Origin: Caballeronia turbans
GTDB lineage: Bacteria > Pseudomonadota > Gammaproteobacteria > Burkholderiales > Burkholderiaceae
NCBI GenBank assembly: GCA_001544655.2
Contig: FCOD02000026.1
Coordinates: 18,473 to 82,472 of the forward strand
DNA length: 64,000 bases
Reading direction: 5' to 3'
Part shown: piece after piece, positions 51,468-61,621 of the stretch
How positions within the stretch are numbered: position 1 is the first letter of the stretch
Layout: each line of letters begins with the position of its first letter
Program-made: the position numbers and the translations under genes
Notes under the pieces: generated by a model
Seen by the model: the letters and a program-made list of their open reading frames with translations, nothing else
Database searches by the model: none
What the model was told of the DNA's origin: nothing

Positions 51468-52823
51468 TCAAGCCTCGACATCCTCCAGACTCAGCATCTC
51501 CGTCTGGTCGTTATAGGAAAAGATCTCCCCGTAACGTCCCCAGTCGATGACCGCGTCGAGCGTCTCCTGCGCAGCCTTGTCGGAGAGAAAGTCCTCCAGT
51601 TCCTGCTCGAAGCGCACGCGCGGCGCGCGATGTCCCGGCCGCTCGTTCAGCACCTTCTTGATCCGCGCGGCCAGCGGCACGTGCCGCAGCAGATGCTCGG
51701 CGAACATCATCTTGCGCTCCTGCGTGCCGAGCTCGGCGAAGACGCGCGCTTGCGGCGTGAGGAAGATGTCGCCTTCGCGCACATCGGCGAACCCCAGATG
51801 TTGCAGCACTTCCGCGATCGGAAAGAGATCATCGACCTCGAGATGCAGGGTGCGCGCGATTTCGGGCATGTCCGCGCGGCCGTGATACGGCTCCGCCGCG
51901 AGCGTTTCGATGAGACCGGCCATCAGGTTGGTCGAGACCGACGGCAGCCAGCTTCCCAGCTCGAGCCCCTTCTTCTTCGCTTCGTCCATCTGGCGCGCGG
52001 TCATCTTCGCGTAGATATCGTCGACGAGACGCCGGAACGCCGGGTCCAGACGATTGCGCGGATGCTTGAAGGGCACCTTGATTTCAGCCATCACGCGACC
52101 GGGATTCGACGACAGCACCAGAATGCGGTCGCACATGAACACCGCTTCCTCGATGTTGTGCGTGACGATCAGCACCGACTTGATCGGCATGCGCCCCTGC
52201 GTCCACAGATCGAGCAGGTCGGTGCGCAGGTTTTCGGCGGTCAGCACGTCGAGCGCGGAGAAAGGCTCGTCCATGAGCAGTAGCGTCGGATCGACGACGA
52301 GCGCCCGCGCAAACCCCACGCGCTGTCGCATGCCGCCCGACAGTTCGCGCGGATACGCGTTTTCGAAGCCGTCGAGACCGATCAGGTCGATCGCGGCCAG
52401 CGCGCGTTCGCGGCGCTCGCGCGCGCCCACGCCCTGTGCTTCCAGACCGGCTTCCACGTTCTGAAGCACGGTCAGCCACGGAAACAGCGCGAACGTCTGG
52501 AACACCATCGCGACGCCCTTCGCGGGACCGTTCAACGGCTCGCCCAGATAGGTCACTTCGCCGGCCGTCGGCTCGATCAGCCCGGCGATGATGCGCAGAA
52601 GCGTCGACTTTCCCGAGCCCGAGCGCCCGAGCAATCCGACGATCTCCCCTTCGCGCAGCGCTAGGTTCGCATCGTCGAGCACGAGCAGTTCGCCCTGCGT
52701 CTTGTTGAAGCCGCGGCTGACGTTCGCCACGCGCAGGATCTCCGCGCCGAGTCGCGGCGGCGTGCCTTGCGGGCGCTGAAAGCCCGGTGCCGCCGACGTC
52801 TGCGTATTTTTCAGGTTCTGCAT
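51468..52823 (-). CDS. ABC transporter ATPase with AAA-associated C-terminal domain
   Basis: 451 residues. NrtD/SsuB-like ATPase: Walker A GRSGSGKST, Q-loop MVFQTFALFPW, signature LSGGMRQRVGFARAL, Walker B LLLMDEPFSALD. The C-terminal half (EIARTLHLEVDDLFPIAEVLQHLGF ...) is the AAA-associated domain found with fused permeases of the nitrate/sulfonate/bicarbonate type. Substrate not determined. Confidence 0.9.
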   Translation of the reverse strand: MQNLKNTQTSAAPGFQRPQGTPPRLGAEILRVANVSRGFNKTQGELLVLDDANLALREGEIVGLLGRSGSGKSTLLRIIAGLIEPTAGEVTYLGEPLNGPAKGVAMVFQTFALFPWLTVLQNVEAGLEAQGVGARERRERALAAIDLIGLDGFENAYPRELSGGMRQRVGFARALVVDPTLLLMDEPFSALDVLTAENLRTDLLDLWTQGRMPIKSVLIVTHNIEEAVFMCDRILVLSSNPGRVMAEIKVPFKHPRNRLDPAFRRLVDDIYAKMTARQMDEAKKKGLELGSWLPSVSTNLMAGLIETLAAEPYHGRADMPEIARTLHLEVDDLFPIAEVLQHLGFADVREGDIFLTPQARVFAELGTQERKMMFAEHLLRHVPLAARIKKVLNERPGHRAPRVRFEQELEDFLSDKAAQETLDAVIDWGRYGEIFSYNDQTEMLSLEDVEA

Positions 52824-52835
52824 CGGAACTCGTCC

Positions 52836-54599
52836 TCAATCCAGCCGGAGTCTAGCTTCGGCGTAGGCGTACAGCGGGCGCCACAACAGTCGGTTGAACA
52901 GCGTGACGAACAGCGACATCACGGCGATGCCGAGAATGATTTTCGGATAGTCACCCGCGGCGGTCGTCCGGGCGATATAGGCGCCGAGGCCGTGCGCCAC
53001 GACCTCCGTCTTCCCCCAGGACACGGCTTCAGCGACGATGCTGGCGTTCCACGCGCCGCCCGAAGCGGTGATCGCGCCGGTGATGTAGTAAGGAAAGATG
53101 CCCGGCAGCATGCACTTCTTCCACCACTGCCAGCCGCGGATCTGGAAGTTGCTCGCGGCCTCGCGATAATCGTTCGGATAGGAGGACGCCCCCGCGACTA
53201 CGTTGAAGAGGATATACCACTGCGTGCCGAGCACGATGAGCGGGGACAGCCAGATATCCGGGTTCAGATTCCAGCGCACGATCACCACGACGAACACCGG
53301 AAACAGCAGGTTTGCCGGGAACGCGGCGAGGAACTGCGCGAGCGGCTGGATTTTTTCCGCGAGCGCCGGACGCAGGCCGATCAACACGCCGATGGGAACC
53401 CACACCACTGATGCGAGCGCGATCAGCACCACCACGCGCAAGAGCGTGATGAAGCCGAGCACGAACACATGGCCGACTTCGCCCCAACTCACGCCGGTCG
53501 AGACGAACGACGCGACCTTCCACACGACGAACACCGTGATCAGCAGCACGACCGTGCCCCACGCGATATCGCCGACGCGCGTGGACGGCACTTTCGCGCG
53601 CAACGGCAAGCCGACGTTCTCGAGCGCGCCTTGCAACGACGGCAGCCTGATGGGCACACGCGCCGCCTTCGCAAGAATCCAGCCCGCCGGCACGAGCAGA
53701 CGGTGAATCAGGCGGGTGCGGCGAATCAGGTCGAGGAGCCACGACGAAGGCTCGTCGCCCGAGCTCGTGTTCTCCATGCGGAACTTGTCGGCCCACGCGA
53801 CGAGCGGGCGGAACATCAACTGGTCGTAGGCCAGGATGACGATGGTCATCGCGAGGATCACCCAGCCGATCGCGCTCAGGTTGCGCTCGCCGATGGCCGC
53901 GGCCAGATACGCGCCGATGCCCGGCAGTACGATCGTGCGGTTGCCGACCGTGATCGCTTCGGACGCGACGACGAAGAACCAGCCGCCCGACATCGACATC
54001 ATCATGTTCCAGATGAGGCCCGGCATCGAGAACGGCACCTCGAGCTTCCAGAAGCGCTGCCAGTTCGTGAGGTGAAAGCCGCGCGAGACTTCGTCCAGGT
54101 CGCGCGGCACCGTGCGCAGCGACTGGTAGAAGCTGAACGTCATGTTCCACGCCTGGCTCGTGAAGATGGCGAAGATCGCCGCGCATTCGGCGCCGATCAC
54201 GCGCCCGGGGAACAACGCGAGGAAGAACGTCACCGTAAACGAGATGTAGCCCAGCACCGGCACCGACTGGAGGATGTCGAGAATCGGCACGAGCACGATC
54301 GACGCACGCCTGCTCTTCGCCGCGAGCGTGCCGTAGATCAGCGTGAAGATGAGCGAGGCGACCATCGCCAGCAGCATGCGCAAGGTCGTGCGCAACGCGT
54401 ATTCCGGAAGATTCGCGGGGTCGAGCGAGATCGCCTGGGTCTGCAGCGTCGAGATGGGCGCCAGGGTCTCGTGAAAACCGACGGCGGCGAGCGCGATGAT
54501 GCAGATGATCATCGGGAACGCGACGAAATCCCACCGGTTGGGCAGGATCCGCCACGCCGACGCATTCGCCGTGCGATTCAGATTGAAACCAAAATCCAT
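52836..54599 (-). CDS. ABC transporter permease, two fused permease domains
   Basis: 587 residues. Two BPD_transp_1 domains in one chain, each with an EAA-type loop (EVSRGFHLTNWQRFWKLEVPFSMPG and EAASNFQIRGWQWWKKCMLPGIFP), so one polypeptide replaces the usual dimer. Its end lies 12 bases before the ATPase start. No substrate-binding protein gene is nearby. Confidence 0.9.
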   Translation of the reverse strand: MDFGFNLNRTANASAWRILPNRWDFVAFPMIICIIALAAVGFHETLAPISTLQTQAISLDPANLPEYALRTTLRMLLAMVASLIFTLIYGTLAAKSRRASIVLVPILDILQSVPVLGYISFTVTFFLALFPGRVIGAECAAIFAIFTSQAWNMTFSFYQSLRTVPRDLDEVSRGFHLTNWQRFWKLEVPFSMPGLIWNMMMSMSGGWFFVVASEAITVGNRTIVLPGIGAYLAAAIGERNLSAIGWVILAMTIVILAYDQLMFRPLVAWADKFRMENTSSGDEPSSWLLDLIRRTRLIHRLLVPAGWILAKAARVPIRLPSLQGALENVGLPLRAKVPSTRVGDIAWGTVVLLITVFVVWKVASFVSTGVSWGEVGHVFVLGFITLLRVVVLIALASVVWVPIGVLIGLRPALAEKIQPLAQFLAAFPANLLFPVFVVVIVRWNLNPDIWLSPLIVLGTQWYILFNVVAGASSYPNDYREAASNFQIRGWQWWKKCMLPGIFPYYITGAITASGGAWNASIVAEAVSWGKTEVVAHGLGAYIARTTAAGDYPKIILGIAVMSLFVTLFNRLLWRPLYAYAEARLRLD

Positions 54600-55328
54600 T
54601 CAAGGCCCTCCCCGTAAGGCTTTGTTCCGACCGCGCGAGCGCGGGATGTTGCTTGAGACGGCCAACGAGCCGTCCGGCGGGCAAGAAGCCTTTGCCCGAA
54701 ACAGCCCCATGCTCAACGCACGCGGCCGTCAAAACGACGACACGTTCAGCGCACGACGGCGCCGGGCAGTCGCCGCGTCAGACGTTTCCCCGCGCTGAAC
54801 CGAGCGACACTACACCAACCCGTGTGACAGGCACAACCTTCATGCGGCCCGGCGCGCCAATCCTGCGATGTTTCTGTTGCTCTTCAGCACGGCACGGGCA
54901 AAATGAAGGGCAGTCCGCGTCGAATGCGCCTCGCGCCCGCGTGCCTTGGCCTCCTTTCAATCTGGCTGCGGCACGCATACGCCAGCCGGCACGGCGGACA
55001 GCGCTTTTGTGCGGCGCGCATCCGTTATGTTGGACGCACGTCGCACGCCGTCAGAAGGCACTTGATAGGCGGCAGAAAACATCGTCCAATCTTGGCTTAT
55101 CACGAACAATAATTTGAGCGCCGATGCGATGCGAGACGCCCGATCCGAGCCGGAAACCCGCCTGAGCCATGCCTGCCGCCCCATTGCGGGCGAAAAGCCG
55201 GAAAGCGGCAGACATGATGCGCTGCAATCCGCGCACCCGCCTCGCCCGCATGGCGCAGGCTCAACCGCTCTGGCGGCACGGCGCGTTCAGCCTGCGAAAG
55301 GCGTGAACTTCCATTGCGCCCGAGATCG
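54600..55328. other. Intergenic, no gene seen
   Basis: About 730 bases between the divergent transporter operon and GGDEF gene. Several short frames exist on both strands, but none has a ribosome site or recognisable product. Confidence 0.45.
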
Positions 55329-57014
55329 ATGAACAAGCTCATCCTGCACCGTGTGATCGCGACGCTCGGCCTCGCGGCGCTGGCATTCGCGTGCTGGATT
55401 GCCGCCGGCTTGTTGTCGGACCGAATGGTACAACAGGAGATGACGGCGACGGTGCGGACCGAGCGCCAGATGGCGGCGTCGATCGTCGACAACATGGCGC
55501 AGATCATCGCGAGCGATCTGGCGATGTCGCGCGCGATTCCCGCCACGCTGGCGCAGATGGACCTCACGCAGCGAGCGCTCGCGGAGTCGCGGAATTATGC
55601 CTCGAACCCGGCCGGGACGGAACTCGAACGCCGCAAGGACTGGACCGCGCGCCCCGCTCTGGAGAAGGTCAATCACTTCCTGCACGACGCGCAGGGCTTC
55701 TCCGGCCTCGACTCCATCTGGCTCGTCAACGACAGGGGCTTCTGCATTGCCTCGAGCAACGCCGCCGACGACGACAGCTTCATCGGCTACGACATGAGCG
55801 CTCGCGGCTATGTCGCGCGTGCGCTGCTCGGCGGTTTCGTCGAGATGTACGGCGTGGGGCGCCTGTCCGGCGAACCGGGCATCTTCATCGCGGCGCCCGC
55901 TTACGAGGACGGCATCCTGGTCGGGGCGGTGATCGCCAAAGTGAGCATCGACCGGCTGCGGCACTGGGTCTCGCGTGCCGGCACATTCGTGACCGACGAG
56001 AACGGCGTCGTCGTGATGGCGCATGACGGGCGGCTCGAATACGAAGCGATGCCGGATGCGCCCATCGCGCGCATGACCGGGCGCGAGCGCGTCGAGCATT
56101 ATCGGCGTGAGTCGTTTCCGGAGTTGCGCCTGTCGCATATCGGCGAGCAGATGCGCGCGTCCGAGCACTGGCTCGCGCCCGCGCTCGCGCAGACCTTCTA
56201 CGCCGCGAACGGCAGCAACGTGCCCTCGCTTTACGACGAACGCACGGGACTCAATTCCGGCCTTTCGGCGCATATCGTCCATCCGCTCACGAGCTGGCCG
56301 GAGATCAGCCGCAATCACAGCCGCGACCGCTTCCTCGTGTTTCTGACGATGCTCGGCGTCGTGACGCTCGCGATCGTGATCGCCACGTCGTACTCGCGCG
56401 AGCGGCGCCTGCACCGCGCGACGCGCGATCTCGCCGAGCAGCTGCAATCGGCCAATACGCTGCTGTCGGCCGAAGCGCGCCACGACGCACTCACGGGCGC
56501 CCTCTCCCGGCGTTACTTCCTGGACACGCTGCGTCATGAAGTCGAGCTCGCGCGCTCGGTCGGCACTCCGCTTTCTGTGGCGATCGCCGATCTCGACCAC
56601 TTCAAGCAGATCAACGATCGCTTCGGCCACGCCTCGGGCGACCGCGCGCTCGAACATTTCGTCGAAGTGTGCCGCGCGCAGCTTCGTCCGAGCGATGCGA
56701 TCGGCCGGCTCGGCGGCGAGGAATTCGGCATTCTGCTGCCGCAAACCTCGCTCGCCGATGCGCAAGCCGTACTCGAACGTCTGAGGAAGCGCTTCCATCA
56801 CGAGCACTGCGCGCATCTGCCGGACGACGCGGCGCTGTCGGTGTCGATCGGTATCACGGAGCTCGCATCGGACGATGCGCTCGAATGGATTCTTTCGCGC
56901 GCCGACCTCGCGCTCTACGAAGCGAAATCGCGCGGGCGCGACCGCAGCGAAGTGCGCCCCGCCGATCCCGGCCCGTCGACGCGGCACCCGGAAGACACGC
57001 TCGCGGGCAAATAG
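55329..57014 (+). CDS. Membrane sensor diguanylate cyclase
   Basis: 561 residues. Helix near the N terminus, a dCache-like extracytoplasmic region of about 300 residues (FHLLHDAQGF-type sensor fold with GLDSIWLVNDRGFCIASSN), second helix (FLVFLTMLGVVTLAIVIATSY), and a GGDEF domain with GGEEF in RLGGEEFGILL, an active variant. No EAL domain. Confidence 0.9.
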   Translation: MNKLILHRVIATLGLAALAFACWIAAGLLSDRMVQQEMTATVRTERQMAASIVDNMAQIIASDLAMSRAIPATLAQMDLTQRALAESRNYASNPAGTELERRKDWTARPALEKVNHFLHDAQGFSGLDSIWLVNDRGFCIASSNAADDDSFIGYDMSARGYVARALLGGFVEMYGVGRLSGEPGIFIAAPAYEDGILVGAVIAKVSIDRLRHWVSRAGTFVTDENGVVVMAHDGRLEYEAMPDAPIARMTGRERVEHYRRESFPELRLSHIGEQMRASEHWLAPALAQTFYAANGSNVPSLYDERTGLNSGLSAHIVHPLTSWPEISRNHSRDRFLVFLTMLGVVTLAIVIATSYSRERRLHRATRDLAEQLQSANTLLSAEARHDALTGALSRRYFLDTLRHEVELARSVGTPLSVAIADLDHFKQINDRFGHASGDRALEHFVEVCRAQLRPSDAIGRLGGEEFGILLPQTSLADAQAVLERLRKRFHHEHCAHLPDDAALSVSIGITELASDDALEWILSRADLALYEAKSRGRDRSEVRPADPGPSTRHPEDTLAGK

Positions 57015-57146
57015 GCGGCGAGCGCGCCGCCCTCGCCGAGGCATCGAGTCACCGCACGGCCACCCGCATGTCGCGACGCGCACGCATCGCGCAGGTATCA
57101 TCGACATTCGAAATCGAATGCCGCTGGCGTGAATCGGGAGAATTGC

Positions 57147-57410
57147 ATGAAGGGAAATCTGGTCATCGTGTGTCGGGATCAGGACGCGGAAACGTTCGAC
57201 CATCTGCTCGCCGAGTACGGCTCGTTTCAGACGCGGCTTTCGTCGACGGCGTGGTTCCTGAAAATCGATCTCGCGCCCGAAGTGATTCAGGAGGAGATCC
57301 TCACGCGCCTCGGCAAATACACGACGCACTACATTTTCGAGGCCTCGACCGTGACATACAACACGGTGGACAGCGAAGCGGCGTCGGCGCTCGAAACGCT
57401 GTTCGACTGA
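57147..57410 (+). CDS. Small soluble protein, unknown
   Basis: 87 residues: GNLVIVCRDQDAETFDHLLAE then LSSTAWFLKIDLAPEVIQEEILTRL, an alpha/beta pattern. Ribosome site GGGAGA supports the start at 57147. Resembles small conserved proteins of unknown role. The divergent or convergent neighbours give no hint. Confidence 0.6.
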   Translation: MKGNLVIVCRDQDAETFDHLLAEYGSFQTRLSSTAWFLKIDLAPEVIQEEILTRLGKYTTHYIFEASTVTYNTVDSEAASALETLFD

Positions 57411-57441
57411 TACCGCGCCGCTTCAGCGACGAAGCGCGCCG

Positions 57442-58782
57442 TTAAAGCACGCGCTCCTCGTGCTGCGGCCCTGCGCGCCGCTCTTCCGCCGGCAGCGTGG
57501 CGATGTCGAACGGAAAGGTCATCACGACCTGCAATCCGCCTTCCGCGCGATTGCCGATCTCGCACTCACCGCCCACGCGCCGCGCGAGCCGCTCCACGAT
57601 GGCAAGTCCGAGCCCGCTATGACCACTGCCGCCGCGCGCCGGATCGAGCCGCACGAACGGCCGGCTCGCCTTGACGAGATCGTCCGGCGCGATGCCCTTG
57701 CCGTGATCGGACACTGACAGCACCCAGCCCTTCGCCTCGCGCCGCGTCTCGATGACGACCGGCGGCGCACCGTACGCATGCGCGTTGTCGAGCAGGTTCG
57801 ACAGCATCCGGTCGAGCGTGGCTGCCGGCAACGCAAAAGCCGGCCCGGCCTCGAGTTTCAGGCGAATCGGCGGCGCGCCCGGCGACACCGCGCGATAAGC
57901 CCGCGCGATCCGCTCGCATTGTTCGTCCACGGGAATCGGCTCGCTGCCGTCCGGGCGGTCGTGCGCGAACACGAGGAATTGATCGACGATATGCGCCATG
58001 GAATCGACGTCGCGCACGACGCCGTCGCGCATTTTCTCGTCGTCCATCATTTCGGCGCGCAGCCGCAGGCGCGCGAGCGGCGTCTTCAGATCGTGCGCGA
58101 CACCCGCGAGCATCACAGCGCGGTCGTTCTCCGTCTGCGAGACCTCGCGGACCATCTGATTGAAGCCGTGCGTCAACTGCCGCAATTCGCGCGGGCCGCG
58201 CTCGGGAACCGGTGGCGTCGGCTGGCCGCGCCCGAAGCGCCCGACCGCCTGCGCGAGCGAGCGCAACGGATATTGCAGTTGCCACGCGCCGAACAGCGCG
58301 GCAAGGACGGCCGTCGAGAAAATCAGCGCGAGCCACACGAGCATGCGGTCGCGCGAGCGCGGCGGGCGCAGCGGCTGCACCGGGACGACGATCCACCCCG
58401 AATCCTTCACGCCGTGCACCCACACGCTCGGCGGGCCGCCTGGCTCGTTCAGGCGCACTTCCGTGCCGTCGGGCAGACGGTCTTTCAGATCCTCGACGAA
58501 ACGCTGCAGCGGCGGCGGCATATCCTCGCCGGGCTGCTTCGGCACCTCCGGACTCGCGAGCGGGACGACGCGCACGCGCGGCGGCAAAGGCTGATCCGGC
58601 GTATTGGCGATGTGCTGACGAACCGCTTCGACAAGGAAAACGGCCTCCTCGACGGCGAACCGCGTCTGCACATTGTCCCGCTCGAACCGGATGATCGCGA
58701 ACCAAGCGACATGCGACAGCACCAGCATGCCGATGACGATCACGACCAGCCGGCCGAACAGCGTGTCAATTGCCCGGCGCAT
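57442..58782 (-). CDS. Sensor histidine kinase, EnvZ/CpxA-like
   Basis: 446 residues. Two transmembrane helices (about 11-31 and 148-168) enclose a 115-residue periplasmic sensor, then HAMP, phospho-acceptor His230 (GVAHDLKTPLARLR), and ATPase motifs (LLDNAHAYG, DHGKGIAPDD, GGSGHSGLGLAI). Start overlaps the response-regulator stop by 17 bases. Confidence 0.93.
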   Translation of the reverse strand: MRRAIDTLFGRLVVIVIGMLVLSHVAWFAIIRFERDNVQTRFAVEEAVFLVEAVRQHIANTPDQPLPPRVRVVPLASPEVPKQPGEDMPPPLQRFVEDLKDRLPDGTEVRLNEPGGPPSVWVHGVKDSGWIVVPVQPLRPPRSRDRMLVWLALIFSTAVLAALFGAWQLQYPLRSLAQAVGRFGRGQPTPPVPERGPRELRQLTHGFNQMVREVSQTENDRAVMLAGVAHDLKTPLARLRLRAEMMDDEKMRDGVVRDVDSMAHIVDQFLVFAHDRPDGSEPIPVDEQCERIARAYRAVSPGAPPIRLKLEAGPAFALPAATLDRMLSNLLDNAHAYGAPPVVIETRREAKGWVLSVSDHGKGIAPDDLVKASRPFVRLDPARGGSGHSGLGLAIVERLARRVGGECEIGNRAEGGLQVVMTFPFDIATLPAEERRAGPQHEERVL

Positions 58783-59488
58783 TTTGCTCGCCGTCCGGCA
58801 CGAACACGTATCCGCGCCCCCGCACCGTCTGGATGAAGCGCGGCGCCGAAGGATCGGTTTCCAGGATGCGGCGCAGGCGCCAGACCTGCACGTCGATGCC
58901 GCGGTCGGTTCCGTCGTATTCCGGGCCGTGCAGGAGTTCGAGCAGGCGCTCGCGCGTAAGCGTGCGCATCGGGTTGTTCACGAAGATCTTGAGCAGCGCG
59001 AATTCGCTGCCCGACAGCGTCAGCGGTTTGTCGTCCTGTTGCAGCGTGCGCGACTGAAAGTCCAGACGGAACCGGCCGAACGAAAACGGCTCCCGCTGCT
59101 CGGGCGCGGCCGACGGAATCGTGCGACGGCGGCGCAGCACGGCCTGCACGCGCGCGAGCAGTTCGCGCGGATTGAACGGCTTGCCGAGGTAATCGTCCGC
59201 GCCCAGTTCCAGGCCGACGATCCGGTCCACGTCGTCAGCGCGCGCGGTCAGCATGATGACCGGGATATCGTCGCCGGACGCGCGCAACTGTTTGAGCGCG
59301 GTCAGCCCGTCGACGCCCGGCATCATCAGATCGAGCACGATGAGATCGGGCCGCTCGCGTTCGATGCGGCGTTCGAGACCACCGGCGTCATGCAGCACCG
59401 ACACCTCGATGCCCTGCCGGACCAGATAGTCGCGCAGAAGGTCGCGCAGTTCGGCGTCGTCGTCGACGACAAGTATTTGCGTAGTCAT
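58766..59488 (-). CDS. OmpR/CpxR-family response regulator
   Basis: 240 residues. Receiver with phospho-acceptor Asp53 (LIVLDLMMPG) and a winged-helix DNA-binding domain ending IQTVRGRGYVFVPD. Paired with the kinase at 57442. Two GTAA(A/C)-N5-GTAAC boxes upstream, shared with the divergent Spy-like gene, resemble CpxR sites. Confidence 0.94.
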   Translation of the reverse strand: MTTQILVVDDDAELRDLLRDYLVRQGIEVSVLHDAGGLERRIERERPDLIVLDLMMPGVDGLTALKQLRASGDDIPVIMLTARADDVDRIVGLELGADDYLGKPFNPRELLARVQAVLRRRRTIPSAAPEQREPFSFGRFRLDFQSRTLQQDDKPLTLSGSEFALLKIFVNNPMRTLTRERLLELLHGPEYDGTDRGIDVQVWRLRRILETDPSAPRFIQTVRGRGYVFVPDGEQNAPGN

Positions 59489-59544
59489 GGGATGCAGTTT
59501 AGCGCGTGAGTCTGACCTCGATTGATGACAGCCCTGCCACAAGG

Positions 59545-59609
59545 GTTACGGGGTGTTACGACGAAAGCGGGACGTAAACCGGCGTAACAAGCCTGAACCG
59601 TGCCGTAAC
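59545..59609. promoter_or_regulatory. CpxR-like boxes between response regulator and Spy-like gene
   Basis: GTTAC-N5-GTTAC (59545-59559; reads GTAAC-N5-GTAAC on the minus strand) and GTAAA-N5-GTAAC (59574-59588), plus a half-site GTAAC at 59605. The E. coli CpxR consensus is GTAAA-N5-GTAAA. Confidence 0.6.
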
Positions 59610-59733
59610 ACGCGGGCTGCCGCGAACCCCTACGCTGTGTCTCACCGACAAGCGCAAGACCTCGACACTCCAACCGACCCGTCGATCAAGGCCTCGTGGC
59701 TTCGGCATCGAAAACAATCAAGGGAGTATCAAG

Positions 59734-60330
59734 ATGGCCAAGCAATATCGCATCCTCACCGCCGCCGCTGCTGCAATCGCGCTGACGTTCGGCACGGCCT
59801 ACGCGGCCACCGGCGACGCGCCGCCGGCACCGGCCCCCGGCGGCCCGGCCATGATGGGTGGCCACGGCGGGCCTGGCGGCCACCACATGGAAATGCGCAT
59901 GCAGAAGCAACTGGACGAGCTGCACGGCCAGTTGAAGCTGAACGCGGATCAGGAAAAGCTCTGGCAGACCGCGCTCACGACGATGAAGCAAAATCATCAG
60001 GCGATGCGCGACGCCCATAAGCAGATGCACGATCAGTTCAAGTCGATGGAAAGCCAGCCGATCCTCGATCTGAACGCGATGCACGCGGCGCACCAGAAGA
60101 TCGAGGCGCAGAACGCGCAACTGCGCGAGCAGACCGCGACCGCGTGGCTGAACTTCTACAACGCGCTGAACGACCAGCAGAAAACGACCGTCAGCACGTC
60201 GCTCAAGAAGCACTTCGCAAAGATGCAGGAACACCAGCACAAGATGCATGAACGCTGGGGCAAGCACCGCGGCGGCCCGGACGGCGCACCGGGCGCAGCG
60301 GCGGGCGCATCGGCCACCGCGAAGCCGTAA
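59734..60330 (+). CDS. Spy/CpxP-like periplasmic protein
   Basis: 198 residues. Signal peptide (AYAA), Gly/Pro-rich linker, then a helical domain rich in Gln, Met and His (QLKLNADQEKLWQTALTTMK ... NQAMRDAHKQMHDQF). The LTDEQ-like segment LNADQ fits the LTXXQ family of periplasmic chaperones and regulators. Likely a target of the divergent two-component system. Confidence 0.82.
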   Translation: MAKQYRILTAAAAAIALTFGTAYAATGDAPPAPAPGGPAMMGGHGGPGGHHMEMRMQKQLDELHGQLKLNADQEKLWQTALTTMKQNHQAMRDAHKQMHDQFKSMESQPILDLNAMHAAHQKIEAQNAQLREQTATAWLNFYNALNDQQKTTVSTSLKKHFAKMQEHQHKMHERWGKHRGGPDGAPGAAAGASATAKP

Positions 60331-60344
60331 GCGGCGGTTGCTGC

Positions 60345-60382
60345 AAAAAAAGCCGCGGAGCATGGCGCTCCGCGGCTTTTTT
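60345..60382. terminator. Bidirectional terminator
   Basis: AAAAAAGCCGCGGAGC / GCTCCGCGGCTTTTTT between the convergent Spy-like and pirin genes. Confidence 0.92.
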
Positions 60383-60399
60383 CATCGACGGCTCAGGAC

Positions 60400-61098
60400 T
60401 TATGCGAGGTCGAACAGCAGCACTTCGGCGTTGTCGCCCTTCTCGAGCGTGACTTTCGACACATCCTCGAGCTTCGCGGCATCCCCCGCGCCGAGCGTCT
60501 CGCCATTTACCGTCACTGCGCCGCGCGCCACGTGCACGTACACGCGACGGCCCGCCGGTACGTCGAAGTCCGCGCGCTCGTCGCCATTGAAGAGGCCCGC
60601 GAAGATTCGTGCGTCCGCGCCGATTTTGACCGAGCCATCCGCGCTGTCAGGCGATGCGATCACGCGCAGCCGGCCGCGCTTTTCGTCGTCCGCGAAGCGC
60701 TTTTCCTCATAGCCCGGCGCGCCGCCCGGCGCATCCGGAATGATCCAGATTTGCAGGAAATGGGCGGTGTCCGTCGGTGAGCCGTTGAACTCGCTATGAC
60801 GCACGCCGGTGCCGGCACTCATGCGCTGCACGTCGCCGGGACGGATCGTCGAGCCGTTACCCATGCTGTCGCGATGCGCGAGCGCGCCGTCGAGCACGTA
60901 ACTCACGATTTCCATATCGCGATGACCATGCGCGCCGAAGCCCTGGCCGCCCGCCACGCGGTCTTCGTTGATCACGCGCAGCGCGCCGAAGTGCATGTGC
61001 TCCGGATCGTAGTAATCGGCAAAGGAGAAGCTGTGATACGAGTCGAGCCAGCCGTGATTGGCGTGGCCCCGTTCGTTGCTGCGGCGAATCTCGAACAT
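60400..61098 (-). CDS. Pirin family protein
   Basis: 232 residues, cupin fold. Metal-binding cluster GFGAHGHRDMEI (His57, His59) and the later GVRHSEF (His and Glu). Similar to YhhW-type pirins that act on quercetin in vitro; cellular role unclear. Confidence 0.92.
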   Translation of the reverse strand: MFEIRRSNERGHANHGWLDSYHSFSFADYYDPEHMHFGALRVINEDRVAGGQGFGAHGHRDMEIVSYVLDGALAHRDSMGNGSTIRPGDVQRMSAGTGVRHSEFNGSPTDTAHFLQIWIIPDAPGGAPGYEEKRFADDEKRGRLRVIASPDSADGSVKIGADARIFAGLFNGDERADFDVPAGRRVYVHVARGAVTVNGETLGAGDAAKLEDVSKVTLEKGDNAEVLLFDLA

Positions 61099-61621
61099 GA
61101 TGTTTGCTCCCGCCCGAGGCGTTGGTTTGCGATGGAGAGAATGTAAGGGCGACGCCGCTTTGGAACAACGCGCCGCAAGGCACTACATCGTTCCACCCAT
61201 GCATGTAATCGGACTCTTCCGGGTGCGCCTCCGCGCGCTCGCCGGCTTCGGGTAAAATACCGCGCTTTTCGGGGTGGCGACGGGTGGCGACAGCCCACGC
61301 TCGGCCGAGGTGCCGGGATATCCGACGATCGCGAACCCGCCGCGAAGCGATTGCGAGTTAACCGGGCTGGCAGCAACGGCAGCCCGCAATTTTGACCACT
61401 TAGAATACCGACCGCTGGCCGTAAAGCGGGAGCGAGCCGGAGAAGGACAGCCGAAACGCGCGGGAAGCGCGCCGCCGGCCGGAAAGAGACATGATTACAT
61501 TCGTATCGCGCGCCGCTGCCTCATCCACGGGTACGACCGCCGGAACGCATCGCGCGAACGACCGCCGTGTGCCGCGCTCGTCGCACTCCATGCACGTTAG
61601 GCACCTTACCAAGGAATCACC
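61099..61621. other. Upstream region of the HisQMP-like operon
   Basis: 523 bases without a convincing gene. A GGTAAAATACC palindrome near 61251 may be part of a promoter. The operon start at 61622 is preceded by an AAGGA-type site. Confidence 0.45.
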
